43,602 nt of DNA from an uncultured Bacilli bacterium (lineage in GTDB: Bacteria; Bacillota_I; Bacilli_A; RF39; UBA660): positions 1-43,602 of the forward strand of contig CAJUMA010000011.1 of NCBI GenBank assembly GCA_910587065.1, in the 5' to 3' direction. The position numbers and the translations under genes were made by a program. Shown one piece after another: positions 31,775 to 40,013 of the stretch (its first letter is position 1; the number at the start of each line of letters is the position of its first letter). The notes beneath the pieces are model-generated. The model was not told the DNA's origin. It saw only the letters and a list, made by a program, of their open reading frames with translations, and did not search any database.

Positions 31775-33905
31775 ACCAATGAGAAAACCACCAGAGAAAT
31801 CAAAAAATTTTCTTGGTTCAATAAAAAGAATTATTAAGAGTTTAAACAATTGGCGTTATTTACTTGTTTTTGCTCTTTTACTGGCGTTAGTAAGTTCCAT
31901 ACTGGCGATTATATCTCCAGATATTTTATCAGATTTAGCTGATACAATTACAGATGGTATGGCTCCAAGAGTTGAAAATATAAGCAAAGTAAGTGAAAAA
32001 ATTACATCATCATTTAACGATGAAGATATGAGTAATAAAATAAAAAATGTAATGAATGATGAAAATATTAGTAAAGAAGATAAAGCAATTTTGATGGAAA
32101 CTATCTATGACGTAGTTGATATTAAAACAGCATTATTATCTTTACCAGATAATGTCTTAGTGTATTTATTTAGCGACTTTGAATTTGAAGGAGTAACTAT
32201 TTCTTCTTTAGATCAAGTTAAATTTATAAGAATTGCATCAAATATAGATGATCATAACAACAGTGAAGAGATGCTTAAGATGCTAGATAGCTTACCAAAA
32301 TCTATTTATGAAGTAGTTGAGCCAAAAATGAATATGAAAAGAATAAAAAATATTGGTTTTGTACTAATAATAATATATTTAGTATCGGCTTTGTTTGGTT
32401 TCTTTCAATCATTTATAATGGCGACTGTTTCTAATAATTTTGCTAAATCTTTAAGAAGTAAAATATCAGTTAAGATTAATAAATTACCTCTCAAATATTT
32501 TGATTCGCATGAAACAGGAAATGTATTATCAATTGTTACAAATGATGTTGACACTATTGGTATGCAAATGAATCAAAGCTTAGCTACGTTAGTTTCTAGT
32601 TTAACTTTATTTATCGGTTCTTTGATTATGATGTTTATAACTAACTATATTATGGCTTTAACAGCTATTATTTCATCTCTTTTTGGCTTTGTTTTTATGT
32701 TTATTATACTTGGTAAATCACAGAAGTATTTTAATCAAAGACAAGCGGAACTTGGTAATATGAATGGATTTATTGAAGAGATGTACAGTGGACACAATGT
32801 TGTTAAAGTATATAATGGAACAGAAGAATCTATTGAGAAGTTTGATGAGTTAAATGATAAATTATATTGTTATAATCGTAAAAGTGCATTCTTATCTGGT
32901 TTGATGCAACCTATTATGGGCTTTGTTGGGAATTTCGGCTATGTTGCTGTATGTATATGTGGAGCATTACTTGTTATGAATGATGCGATTACTTTTGGTG
33001 TTATTGTGGCATTTATGATATATATTCGTTTGTTTACTAATCCACTTTCTCAAATAGCACAGGCTTTATCTAATTTACAATCATCAGTTGCTGCGGGTGA
33101 AAGGGTATTTGAATTTTTAGATGAAAAAGAGATGCTTAATGAAGATGATAAGAAAAAGAAATTAGTACGTAAAAATGTATTGGGCAACATTGAATTTAAA
33201 AATGTTAAATTCGGTTATGAAGATGATAGAATTATTATTAATGATTTTTCTGTTAAAGCTAAAAGTGGTAAAAAGATTGCAATTGTTGGACCAACTGGTG
33301 CTGGAAAAACTACAATGGTAAATTTACTTATGAAGTTTTATGAGATTAATGAGGGAGATATAATTATAGATGGTATATCAACAAAAGAGTTAACAAGAGA
33401 AAATATTCATGAGTTATTTATAATGGTTTTACAAGATACTTGGTTATTTGAGGGCACAATAAGAGAGAATATTCGTTTTAATAAGAAGAATGTATCTGAT
33501 GAAGAAATATGGGAAGCTTTAAAAACTGTTGGGGTAGACCATTTTGTTAAAACTCTTCCTGGTGAACTAGATGCAATGGTTTCTGATAATGATCAAATAA
33601 GTCAAGGACAAAAGCAACTTTTAACTATAGCACGTGGTATGATTGAAGATGCACCATTTTTGATCTTAGATGAGGCGACAAGTAATGTTGATACAAGAAC
33701 GGAAGAGTTAGTACAAAAAGCCATGGATAAATTAACAGAGGGACGTACATCATTTATTATTGCTCATAGATTATCAACTATAAAAAATGCTGATATGATT
33801 CTTGTTATGAAAGATGGAAATATAATTGAAATGGGTAATCATAAGGAATTAATGAGTAAAAATGGTTTTTATTCGGATCTTTATAATTCTCAGTTTAAAA
33901 AGTAA
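31767..33905 (+). CDS. Heterodimeric ABC exporter, catalytic half
   Basis: The product is 712 residues, longer than its partner because an outside loop or helix-rich insertion (about residues 60-185) sits between the first and second membrane segments. NBD motifs are Walker A GPTGAGKTTM, Q-loop VLQDTWLFEGT, signature ISQGQKQLLT, Walker B ILDEATSNVD with the catalytic Glu, and H-loop IAHRLSTI. It pairs with the preceding half; the MarR gene upstream suggests drug-responsive expression. The extended insertion is seen in some gut Firmicutes exporters. Confidence 0.9.
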   Translation: MPRPMRKPPEKSKNFLGSIKRIIKSLNNWRYLLVFALLLALVSSILAIISPDILSDLADTITDGMAPRVENISKVSEKITSSFNDEDMSNKIKNVMNDENISKEDKAILMETIYDVVDIKTALLSLPDNVLVYLFSDFEFEGVTISSLDQVKFIRIASNIDDHNNSEEMLKMLDSLPKSIYEVVEPKMNMKRIKNIGFVLIIIYLVSALFGFFQSFIMATVSNNFAKSLRSKISVKINKLPLKYFDSHETGNVLSIVTNDVDTIGMQMNQSLATLVSSLTLFIGSLIMMFITNYIMALTAIISSLFGFVFMFIILGKSQKYFNQRQAELGNMNGFIEEMYSGHNVVKVYNGTEESIEKFDELNDKLYCYNRKSAFLSGLMQPIMGFVGNFGYVAVCICGALLVMNDAITFGVIVAFMIYIRLFTNPLSQIAQALSNLQSSVAAGERVFEFLDEKEMLNEDDKKKKLVRKNVLGNIEFKNVKFGYEDDRIIINDFSVKAKSGKKIAIVGPTGAGKTTMVNLLMKFYEINEGDIIIDGISTKELTRENIHELFIMVLQDTWLFEGTIRENIRFNKKNVSDEEIWEALKTVGVDHFVKTLPGELDAMVSDNDQISQGQKQLLTIARGMIEDAPFLILDEATSNVDTRTEELVQKAMDKLTEGRTSFIIAHRLSTIKNADMILVMKDGNIIEMGNHKELMSKNGFYSDLYNSQFKK

Positions 33906-33925
33906 GAATTTTCTTGCTTTTTTTT
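33897..33925 (+). terminator. Terminator of the ABC operon
   Basis: AAGTAAGAA and TTCTTGCTT (one G-U) with T8; the stop TAA is inside the stem. Confidence 0.65.
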
Positions 33926-33985
33926 GTTATTAAGTAAATACTTGTTTCTTAAACACATTGTTGTATAATTTAAATAGGTGGTATT

Positions 33986-34519
33986 ATGAGGTTAAAGTAT
34001 TTTTTTATTGGTTGTCTTATGACAATAATGCTATTTTTAATTGTTAATATATTCGTAGTTATTAACAATAGCGACACTGTTATAATTAAAAAATATGAAA
34101 ATTTTCAAGAAAGTATTGATAAAATAGATAAAAAAATTAGTAAAGTTAAAGATAAGGAATGCAAGGCTTCTTTAGTTAAGATGTCTAATAATATAAAAAG
34201 AACTAACTTTAATGAAAATATTAGTGTAGATGATTATTATAAAGCTTATTTTTCTGAGGATGAGTTTTTAAATATATATAGTGAAGTAGAAGATAATTGT
34301 CATATAATTGAAGATAATTCTCGTTATGTTTTAGCATTATCTTCTTATACATTTCCTAGTTCTATTAAATTAAGATATAATTTAAAGCATGAAATTAGAT
34401 TTAAAGATAGAAAATCTCGTAACGAGCTTGAAAAAAGTCAGGATGAAGTTGGTAGTTATACTTCAAAAGTCTTGGAGCTTAGAGTTATAAATGAATTGCT
34501 AGAAGGTATTAAAGCATGA
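33986..34519 (+). CDS. Anchored protein of unknown function
   Basis: The product is 177 residues with one N-terminal membrane segment (~5-27) and an outside or inside Lys/Asp-rich helical domain. A Cys pair (KDKECKASL and EDNCHII) may be bonded. No family recognised. A TATAAT (33964-33969) lies 16 bases before the ATG. It overlaps the next small membrane protein by 4 bases, and both probably work together. Confidence 0.55.
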   Translation: MRLKYFFIGCLMTIMLFLIVNIFVVINNSDTVIIKKYENFQESIDKIDKKISKVKDKECKASLVKMSNNIKRTNFNENISVDDYYKAYFSEDEFLNIYSEVEDNCHIIEDNSRYVLALSSYTFPSSIKLRYNLKHEIRFKDRKSRNELEKSQDEVGSYTSKVLELRVINELLEGIKA

Positions 34520-34872
34520 AAAAACTATTATATTTAGCAGATATATTTAATTTATTTTTTGGAATACTTCTCTATGTTAATACATATATTATTTACGAAG
34601 TAAATCTTAATATTTTGCTTTCTTTTATTGGAATAATCATTTTTGAAGTTTCAATGCTAATAAGTTATTTGAATAGGTTTAAGGTAATTTCTTTTATAGA
34701 TTATTTTATTAATGCAGTTTATTTTATTTTTATAATTAGTTATTTATTCTTTATTTTAATTTATCAAAATAATAATATGGAAGTTCTTAGTTTAGTTTAT
34801 TATAGTAAGTTTTTATTTATACCGCATTTTCTTTATGCCATTATTGCAAATGGGAGTAACGTGACAAAATAG
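34516..34872 (+). CDS. Small integral membrane protein
   Basis: The product is 118 residues with four predicted membrane segments (LYLADIFNLFFGILLYV, IIIFEVSMLISYL, FIIISYLFFILIYQ, and a C-terminal one). No motif known. Start ATG overlaps the preceding stop (ATGA). No terminator is evident before the next gene, 40 bases away. Confidence 0.6.
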   Translation: MKKLLYLADIFNLFFGILLYVNTYIIYEVNLNILLSFIGIIIFEVSMLISYLNRFKVISFIDYFINAVYFIFIISYLFFILIYQNNNMEVLSLVYYSKFLFIPHFLYAIIANGSNVTK

Positions 34873-34912
34873 TTTGTTAGTGCTATAATATTCGCGAAAA
34901 AAGGTGATAGTT

Positions 34913-35755
34913 GTGGTTAAAAAATTAGAAGATGAAGTAATTAATACATATGATAATATTTTATCAGGGCTTAAGCATGTTTATTCTTTAAATCTCAAAG
35001 AGAAAAATGTTAAAAATATTTTGGAGTTTAGTGCAGCAAAAGATTACAGGTCAGATTCGGATATAACGGATGCTCATAAGAGATTCATTGGTGAAGTAGT
35101 TTTGACAGCTTTAAATGATGATATAGTTGGAATAAAACGTTTTATTTTACTTCCAGATTTTAGTGTTAAGACTTTTGTGCCTAATAGGGAATATTATTAT
35201 GAAAGTTCATATTCATTGGAAAAAAGTGTCTTAATTGGGAAAAAGTCTGAATTAAATGTAATTATTAATCACCCTGACTTTACTGTGGGCACGAATAAAA
35301 ATCAACTTGTACTAAGCATTGAAAGAGTAGAATTTTCTTTTGATATGGATTATTTCTTAATAAGTTTCAAAAAGGTTCCATCAGCAATATTTTATGATTA
35401 TTACACTAGGATAGTTTTACCTTATAAAAAATATAGATTTTTAAGTAATGATGAGTACATGCGTATTAAGAGTTTAGCTATTAGAGATTCTTTAAATATC
35501 CTTGGCGATGTTGATGTCGTTATAGATGGAGAATTTTCTTTAAATAGTATTAATTATCCGCTTATTAAGGAATATCTAAAGAGTAAATATAATCTGGACT
35601 ATCATGACGAATTTAAATCAGTAACGGGAGAAATAGTAAGTATTTGGAATAATCTTGGTGTAGAAAGATATGATAATCGAGCTTTAATGGAAGAACAAGG
35701 AAAAATAAAACCATTCCCACTTGCATATCAAAGAAACACTCAAAGAAGACATTAA
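34913..35755 (+). CDS. Conserved-looking hypothetical cytoplasmic protein
   Basis: The product is 280 residues, started at GTG 34913 because AAGGTGAT lies 8 bases before it; an upstream GTG overlaps that site. No signal, no membrane segment. Mixed alpha/beta with repeated Phe/Tyr/Asp patterns (FILLPDFSVKTFVPNREYYYESS, YYTRIVLPYKKYRFL). The end is basic. I do not recognise a family. It ends at a bidirectional terminator shared with prsA. Confidence 0.6.
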   Translation: MVKKLEDEVINTYDNILSGLKHVYSLNLKEKNVKNILEFSAAKDYRSDSDITDAHKRFIGEVVLTALNDDIVGIKRFILLPDFSVKTFVPNREYYYESSYSLEKSVLIGKKSELNVIINHPDFTVGTNKNQLVLSIERVEFSFDMDYFLISFKKVPSAIFYDYYTRIVLPYKKYRFLSNDEYMRIKSLAIRDSLNILGDVDVVIDGEFSLNSINYPLIKEYLKSKYNLDYHDEFKSVTGEIVSIWNNLGVERYDNRALMEEQGKIKPFPLAYQRNTQRRH

Positions 35756-35783
35756 AAAAGCGACTAATTAGTCGCCTTTTTTT
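35754..35783. terminator. Bidirectional terminator between 34913 gene and prsA
   Basis: A perfect palindrome GCGACTAATTAGTCGC is flanked by A6 and T7 for both strands. The TAA of the left gene is at its start. Confidence 0.85.
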
Positions 35784-36753
35784 GATTTAATAAACTATTG
35801 ATATATCTATTATATTGTTCTTCAAGTTTACTGTCTTGGAAATTAGCTCCGTGTTTTTTTCTTAATTCAACCATTGCGTTAACTTCTGTAGTTACATCAT
35901 CTTCAATTAGTTTTTCTGCTAAAGTTTCTTTTATACTATCGTTTAAATTTTCTAATGAATCTTTTTCTTTCTCATCTAATTTAACAATTAAATGATATCC
36001 ATAAGTTGTTTTAACTGGTGAATCTGTATACCCACCTTTTTTTAGAGCAAAAGCAGCTTTTTCAAATTCTTCAACCATATCACCTTTATTAAAATAATCT
36101 AAATCTTGGAAAGTTACTTCTGAATTATCTTTATATTTTTCGAAAGCTTCAGTAGCACTTGTACCTTTTTTTATATCTTCTTTAATATCATTTAATATTT
36201 TTTCAGCTTTTTCTTTAGCTTCAGTATTACTTGCATTATCGGTTCCATTTGGTTTAACTAAAATATGTTCACAGTGGATATCTCCGGTAGCTTCATTTTT
36301 ATAATAATCACTTACTTGTTTGTCTGTTATTTTGCTTTTAGCATAATCTTTAACAGCAAGGTCAGTTAAGTAAGTAACTTTTTGTTGATCAAGTAAAATG
36401 TCAATTGATGAATACCCACGGCTTGCAAGCGCTTCATTCATAGCTTGTTCATCAAATTTACCATTATCATCAACATAGTTAGATTTTAAATAAGTTTCAT
36501 AATTACTTAAATATTTATCTAAATCTTCTTTTTTGTCTTTGTATTCTTCTAAAAGAATTTTTTCGTCAATTTTAGTCAATAGAACAGATAAAGCATAGTT
36601 GTCTTTTACCTCATTCCATATTTCATCAACACTGTACATTGTTCCATCATCAAATTTTACGATAGCTTCCTCTCCATTTGATAATTTTGGAATTTTACCA
36701 CAACCAGTTAATAAACCAATAGTAATAATCATTAGAATTAATTTCTTTTTCAT
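35764..36753 (-). CDS. prsA: PrsA-type peptidyl-prolyl isomerase lipoprotein (foldase)
   Basis: The product is 329 residues with a lipoprotein signal (KKKLILMIITIGLLTGCGK; lipobox LTGC at residue 18). The middle is a PpiC/parvulin rotamase domain with EHILVKPNGTDNA, FLEKYKDNS-type FEKYKDNSEV, LDYFNKGDMVEEFEKAAF and TTYGYHLIVKLDEKE. Flanking helical chaperone regions match PrsA/SurA type folds. It helps exported proteins fold at the outer membrane face and wall. RBS GGGAGGAC. A TATAAT lies in the upstream 100 bases. Divergent from the YjcZ-like genes. Confidence 0.92.
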   Translation of the reverse strand: MKKKLILMIITIGLLTGCGKIPKLSNGEEAIVKFDDGTMYSVDEIWNEVKDNYALSVLLTKIDEKILLEEYKDKKEDLDKYLSNYETYLKSNYVDDNGKFDEQAMNEALASRGYSSIDILLDQQKVTYLTDLAVKDYAKSKITDKQVSDYYKNEATGDIHCEHILVKPNGTDNASNTEAKEKAEKILNDIKEDIKKGTSATEAFEKYKDNSEVTFQDLDYFNKGDMVEEFEKAAFALKKGGYTDSPVKTTYGYHLIVKLDEKEKDSLENLNDSIKETLAEKLIEDDVTTEVNAMVELRKKHGANFQDSKLEEQYNRYINSLLNQKKATN

Positions 36754-36816
36754 ATTGTCCTCCCTTACATTTAGTAATTATATCATGACTATTAAAAAAA
36801 TAATAGTAAATCATGC

Positions 36817-36844
36817 ACAAAATACGTAATTTAACCATACAATA
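36817..36844 (+). promoter_or_regulatory. Sigma-K/E-type promoter of YjcZ-like genes
   Basis: AC (36817-36818), 17 bases, CATACAATA (36836-36844). This matches the sigma-K form AC-16/17-CATAnnnTA and also the -10 of sigma-E (CATACAnT) as I recall them. It lies 30 bases before the GTG start. Confidence 0.6.
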
Positions 36845-36874
36845 AAGTGAGTAATGAAAAGGAGGGAAATAATC

Positions 36875-36964
36875 GTGAATAAGTGTGGAAATAATGTTTC
36901 AAGTGCTGCTTTCATCCTAGTATTATTTATATTATTAATTATTATAGTAGGGGCATTTATCTAA
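36875..36964 (+). CDS. YjcZ-like small sporulation peptide, GTG start
   Basis: The product is 29 residues: NKCGNNVSSAA then FILVLFILLIIIVGAF. YjcZ family peptides have this plan: short Gly/Cys/Asn-rich head, then a membrane helix ending in (I/V)GA. AAGGAGGG lies 8 bases before the GTG. These peptides are spore-coat or mother-cell small proteins. The sigma-K-like promoter upstream supports the reading. Confidence 0.7.
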   Translation: MNKCGNNVSSAAFILVLFILLIIIVGAFI

Positions 36965-36985
36965 TTTATTAGGAGGTGAATTGTC

Positions 36986-37105
36986 ATGAATTGCTGTAAA
37001 TCCCAATCCTCAAATAATGCTAATTCATATGGGAATTACTTCTTCATAATATTAGTATTATTTATTCTACTTGCAATTATTGTTAGTTCAATATATGCAT
37101 ACTAA
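36986..37105 (+). CDS. YjcZ-like small sporulation peptide
   Basis: The product is 39 residues: MNCCKSQSSNNANS head with two Cys, then NYFFIILVLFILLAIIVSS and a short tail. It has an AGGAGGTGA site, 21 bases after the stop of its homologue at 36875, and must be cotranscribed with it. The two are related in the membrane part but differ in the head. Confidence 0.7.
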   Translation: MNCCKSQSSNNANSYGNYFFIILVLFILLAIIVSSIYAY

Positions 37106-37130
37106 GAGGTTAAATACCTCTTTTATTTTG
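37104..37130 (+). terminator. Terminator of YjcZ-like pair
   Basis: AAGAGGT-TAAAT-ACCTCTT with TTATTTT, starting in the stop codon. Confidence 0.7.
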
Positions 37131-37179
37131 TTTAAATTAGTAAAATAAATGATATAATAGAATTAATAGAGGTGATAAT

Positions 37180-38619
37180 ATGAATAAAATTATAAAATAT
37201 ATATTAGCAATATTTATGACATTATTAAGTGTTTATTTAGTTTTTATTATGAATTCTTTAGATGTTTTACCGATGAAATATATGTTAGTATTTGTTTTTA
37301 TTATTGTTTTATTTAATATAATTGGACATTTGACATTGTTTGTAAAGAATATGTGGAGTAAAATAATAACTTGTATATGCTATAGTGTATTAGTCACTGT
37401 ATCATTTTTAGGAATTAATTATGGGCTTAATACGTTAGATTTTTTAAATAAAGCTTTTAATAATAATGATGTAGAAGTAACAACATATAATTTAATTGTT
37501 TTAAATAATAAAGGTATTGATGATATTAAATCTTTGGAAGATAAAGATGTTGCTATAATGGATAATGATAATAATAGGGATGAAGTATTAAAGGAACTTA
37601 AAGGTAAAGTTAAAGTGGTAGAAAAAACATACACAGATATATATGATGTCTATAATGCTTTTTTAAATAGTAAAATTGTTGGTGCTTTTATAGATTCTTC
37701 TTTACTTGAGATAATAGATGAAGAACCATCAATGTGTGACTGTGAAGAAGTGCGATTCTTTAAAGATGATTATAAAGTACTTTATACTTATGAAATTGAG
37801 AATAAAAAAGAAAAAATTAAAGATAATGTTAAGTTAGAGCCTATGAATATTTATTTATCGGGATCTGATTCACGTAGTAATACTATTCAGAATAAGAGTA
37901 GAAGTGATGTTAATATGATATTAACAATTAATCCTGATACAAAAACAGTTTTAATGACTTCTATTCCAAGAGATTATTATGTTTCAGTTAATGGGAAAAC
38001 AGGTTTAAAAGATAAACTTACGCATGCTGGTATTTATGGAATTGATACATCTAGAAAAACATTAGAAGATTTATTTGATATAGATATACCTTATTCTATT
38101 AAGATAAGTATGTCATCAGTTGTAGAAATTGTTGATTTGGTTGGTGGAGTTGATATAAATTCTGATACAGAGTTTAATAGTTATCATTATTCAGGATGGA
38201 GAGTTAAAAAGGGAATTAATCATATGGATGGAGCACATGCTCTTGCATATTCAAGAGAAAGATATGCTTATGCATCTGGAGATAGACATCGTATATTAAA
38301 TCAACAACAAGTATTAGAAGCGGTTTTAAAGAAAATTGTTTCAGATAAAACAATTTTAACTAAGTATGATAAATTACTAGATTCTTTATCTAATATGTAT
38401 AGAACTGATATACCATCTTCTTTGATAACTGATTTAGTTAAAAGACAAATTGATGATATGTCTGGGTGGAAATTTTTAAGTAATTCGGTAAGCGGGAGTG
38501 ATGCATCAAGTGCAACTTACACAGCGCCTAATTCAAAAAGGTATGTAATGATACCATATGAACGTGATGTGAGTGGAGCCCATGAAAAAATAGAAGCAGT
38601 ACTTAAAGGAACAAATTAG
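37180..38619 (+). CDS. LytR-CpsA-Psr (LCP) family wall-polymer ligase
   Basis: The product is 479 residues with three to four membrane segments (~5-95), an extracellular region of ~130 residues reading NLIVLNNKGIDDIKSLEDKD, and the LCP domain (~225-400): YLSGSDSRSN, RSDVNMILTINPDTK, SIPRDYYV, DLVGGVDI, GINHMDGAHALAYSRERY, GDRHRILNQQQVL. These enzymes move teichoic-acid-type chains from undecaprenyl phosphate to peptidoglycan. The Arg and Asp residues (SDSR, RSD, PRD) are the substrate-binding set. TATAAT 37153-37158. The extra membrane segments and domain are longer than in simple LCP proteins. Confidence 0.92.
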   Translation: MNKIIKYILAIFMTLLSVYLVFIMNSLDVLPMKYMLVFVFIIVLFNIIGHLTLFVKNMWSKIITCICYSVLVTVSFLGINYGLNTLDFLNKAFNNNDVEVTTYNLIVLNNKGIDDIKSLEDKDVAIMDNDNNRDEVLKELKGKVKVVEKTYTDIYDVYNAFLNSKIVGAFIDSSLLEIIDEEPSMCDCEEVRFFKDDYKVLYTYEIENKKEKIKDNVKLEPMNIYLSGSDSRSNTIQNKSRSDVNMILTINPDTKTVLMTSIPRDYYVSVNGKTGLKDKLTHAGIYGIDTSRKTLEDLFDIDIPYSIKISMSSVVEIVDLVGGVDINSDTEFNSYHYSGWRVKKGINHMDGAHALAYSRERYAYASGDRHRILNQQQVLEAVLKKIVSDKTILTKYDKLLDSLSNMYRTDIPSSLITDLVKRQIDDMSGWKFLSNSVSGSDASSATYTAPNSKRYVMIPYERDVSGAHEKIEAVLKGTN

Positions 38620-38630
38620 TTCCTTTTTTG
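38605..38630 (+). terminator. Terminator of LCP gene
   Basis: AAAGGAAC-AAATTA-GTTCCTTT with T6; the TAG stop is in the loop. Confidence 0.8.
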
Positions 38631-38674
38631 TATGTTTAAATTAATTTTGCTTAAAATAAAAAAGGGTGATGCGT

Positions 38675-39220
38675 ATGGCAAGAGTATTATTTATTGTAGG
38701 TTCAAGAAGAAAGGGAAACTGTTATCATTTAATGAAAAAGTTAAGTGATAGTTTAACTAAAGAACGTATTAGTACAGACACAATTGTTCCAGGAAATCAA
38801 AAAATTTATTTATGTACTGGTTGTATGGATTGTGATAAAAATGGAGTATGTGATTTTAATGATGATATGGAAGAAAATATAAAAAGAGTAAGGGAATCAG
38901 AAGTCTTAATTTTTATTACTCCAACAAGGTGGAATACTTTGTCGGGTGATTTAAAAATATTTATGGATAGATTAAATCCCCTTTATTCAACTAAAGAATT
39001 AAAAGGTAAAAAGATTATTGCAATAGCAGTTGGTTCTAAAAAGCATGATGAGTATTCAACTGATGGAGCATTAACTTCAATAGGTTCATTTATAGAAGGA
39101 GCAGAAGCAAAACTTATTTATAAAAATGAATTTGATAGGTGTCTTGATTTTACCGATATATTAAATCAAGAAGAAAAGGTTTACAAAGTAGCTCAGGATA
39201 TAATTAAAGTTATTAATTAA
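38675..39220 (+). CDS. Flavodoxin-like NAD(P)H-dependent reductase with Cys cluster
   Basis: The product is 181 residues from ATG 38675 (GGGTGAT upstream). The flavodoxin-type fold has FIVGSRRKGNCYHLM (FMN phosphate loop), CTGCMDCDKNGVCDFNDDM (a CxxC plus another Cys, as in iron-sulfur flavoproteins and NADPH-FMN reductases) and ITPTRWNTLSGDLKIFMDRL. It probably carries FMN and may have an iron-sulfur site. Physiological substrate unknown. Confidence 0.85.
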   Translation: MARVLFIVGSRRKGNCYHLMKKLSDSLTKERISTDTIVPGNQKIYLCTGCMDCDKNGVCDFNDDMEENIKRVRESEVLIFITPTRWNTLSGDLKIFMDRLNPLYSTKELKGKKIIAIAVGSKKHDEYSTDGALTSIGSFIEGAEAKLIYKNEFDRCLDFTDILNQEEKVYKVAQDIIKVIN

Positions 39221-39247
39221 ATATGGTATACTAAATTTGGTGGTAGT

Positions 39248-39883
39248 ATGGCATCGTCTTTAATTCATTTAGCAGTAGCTAAAAAAGTGCTTGAAAGTAT
39301 TAATGTAGATAATGAAAAACATTATTATCTTGGGGCTATTGCACCAGATATAGCTAAGATGGTTGGGATAGGTAGAAATAGGAGTCACTTTATAAAAGAT
39401 GGGGAGAATACTGATACTCCTAATGTTATTAGATTTTTAAATAAATATAAAAAATATTTAAATAATTCTTATGAACTTGGCTATTACATACATTTACTTA
39501 CTGATGTTTTATGGTTTGATGAATTTTTACCTAACTTTGTTAAAGACGGATGTTTAGTCTCTAAGATGGGAGAATTAATTCATTTTGCGGAAGATGAACT
39601 TTTAGAAATACTTTATGATGATTATTCTAATTTAAATCCGCAATTAATTGAACATTATAATTTAGATCTTTCTTTATTTTATGAAAAGTTTGATTTTCCT
39701 AAAAGTTATATTACAGAAGTTAGTGAAGAATATTTTCAAGATGTTGTTGATAAATTAGGTGCTTATTGTATAAAGGAGTGTAATTCTAATTTTGTTTTGC
39801 AATTAGAGAATGTTATACATTTTATTGAATATGCGTGTGTTTATTGTTTAGATGAATTAGAGAAATTGAATTATCAGTATTAA
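39248..39883 (+). CDS. Zinc-dependent phospholipase C-like protein
   Basis: The product is 211 residues. It begins MASSLIHLAVAKKVLESI and has YLGAIAPDIAKM, SHFI, GYYIHLLTDVLWFDEF and IHFAEDEL. These match the zinc-dependent phospholipase C family (PF00882 type), with His/Asp zinc ligands. No signal peptide, so it probably acts inside or has another role; the family is broad in unknown roles. It starts 27 bases after the flavoprotein stop. Confidence 0.75.
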   Translation: MASSLIHLAVAKKVLESINVDNEKHYYLGAIAPDIAKMVGIGRNRSHFIKDGENTDTPNVIRFLNKYKKYLNNSYELGYYIHLLTDVLWFDEFLPNFVKDGCLVSKMGELIHFAEDELLEILYDDYSNLNPQLIEHYNLDLSLFYEKFDFPKSYITEVSEEYFQDVVDKLGAYCIKECNSNFVLQLENVIHFIEYACVYCLDELEKLNYQY

Positions 39884-40013
39884 GGGTATACAATAGTTTA
39901 TTCTTTTTTTGAAGAATAATAATCAATATGTTTCTTAAAACAAGTTTTATACTAGACAAAAAGAACTCTTTTAATTAGTTTTTTTTTGTTTTATAATGGT
40001 ATTAGTGATTTTT

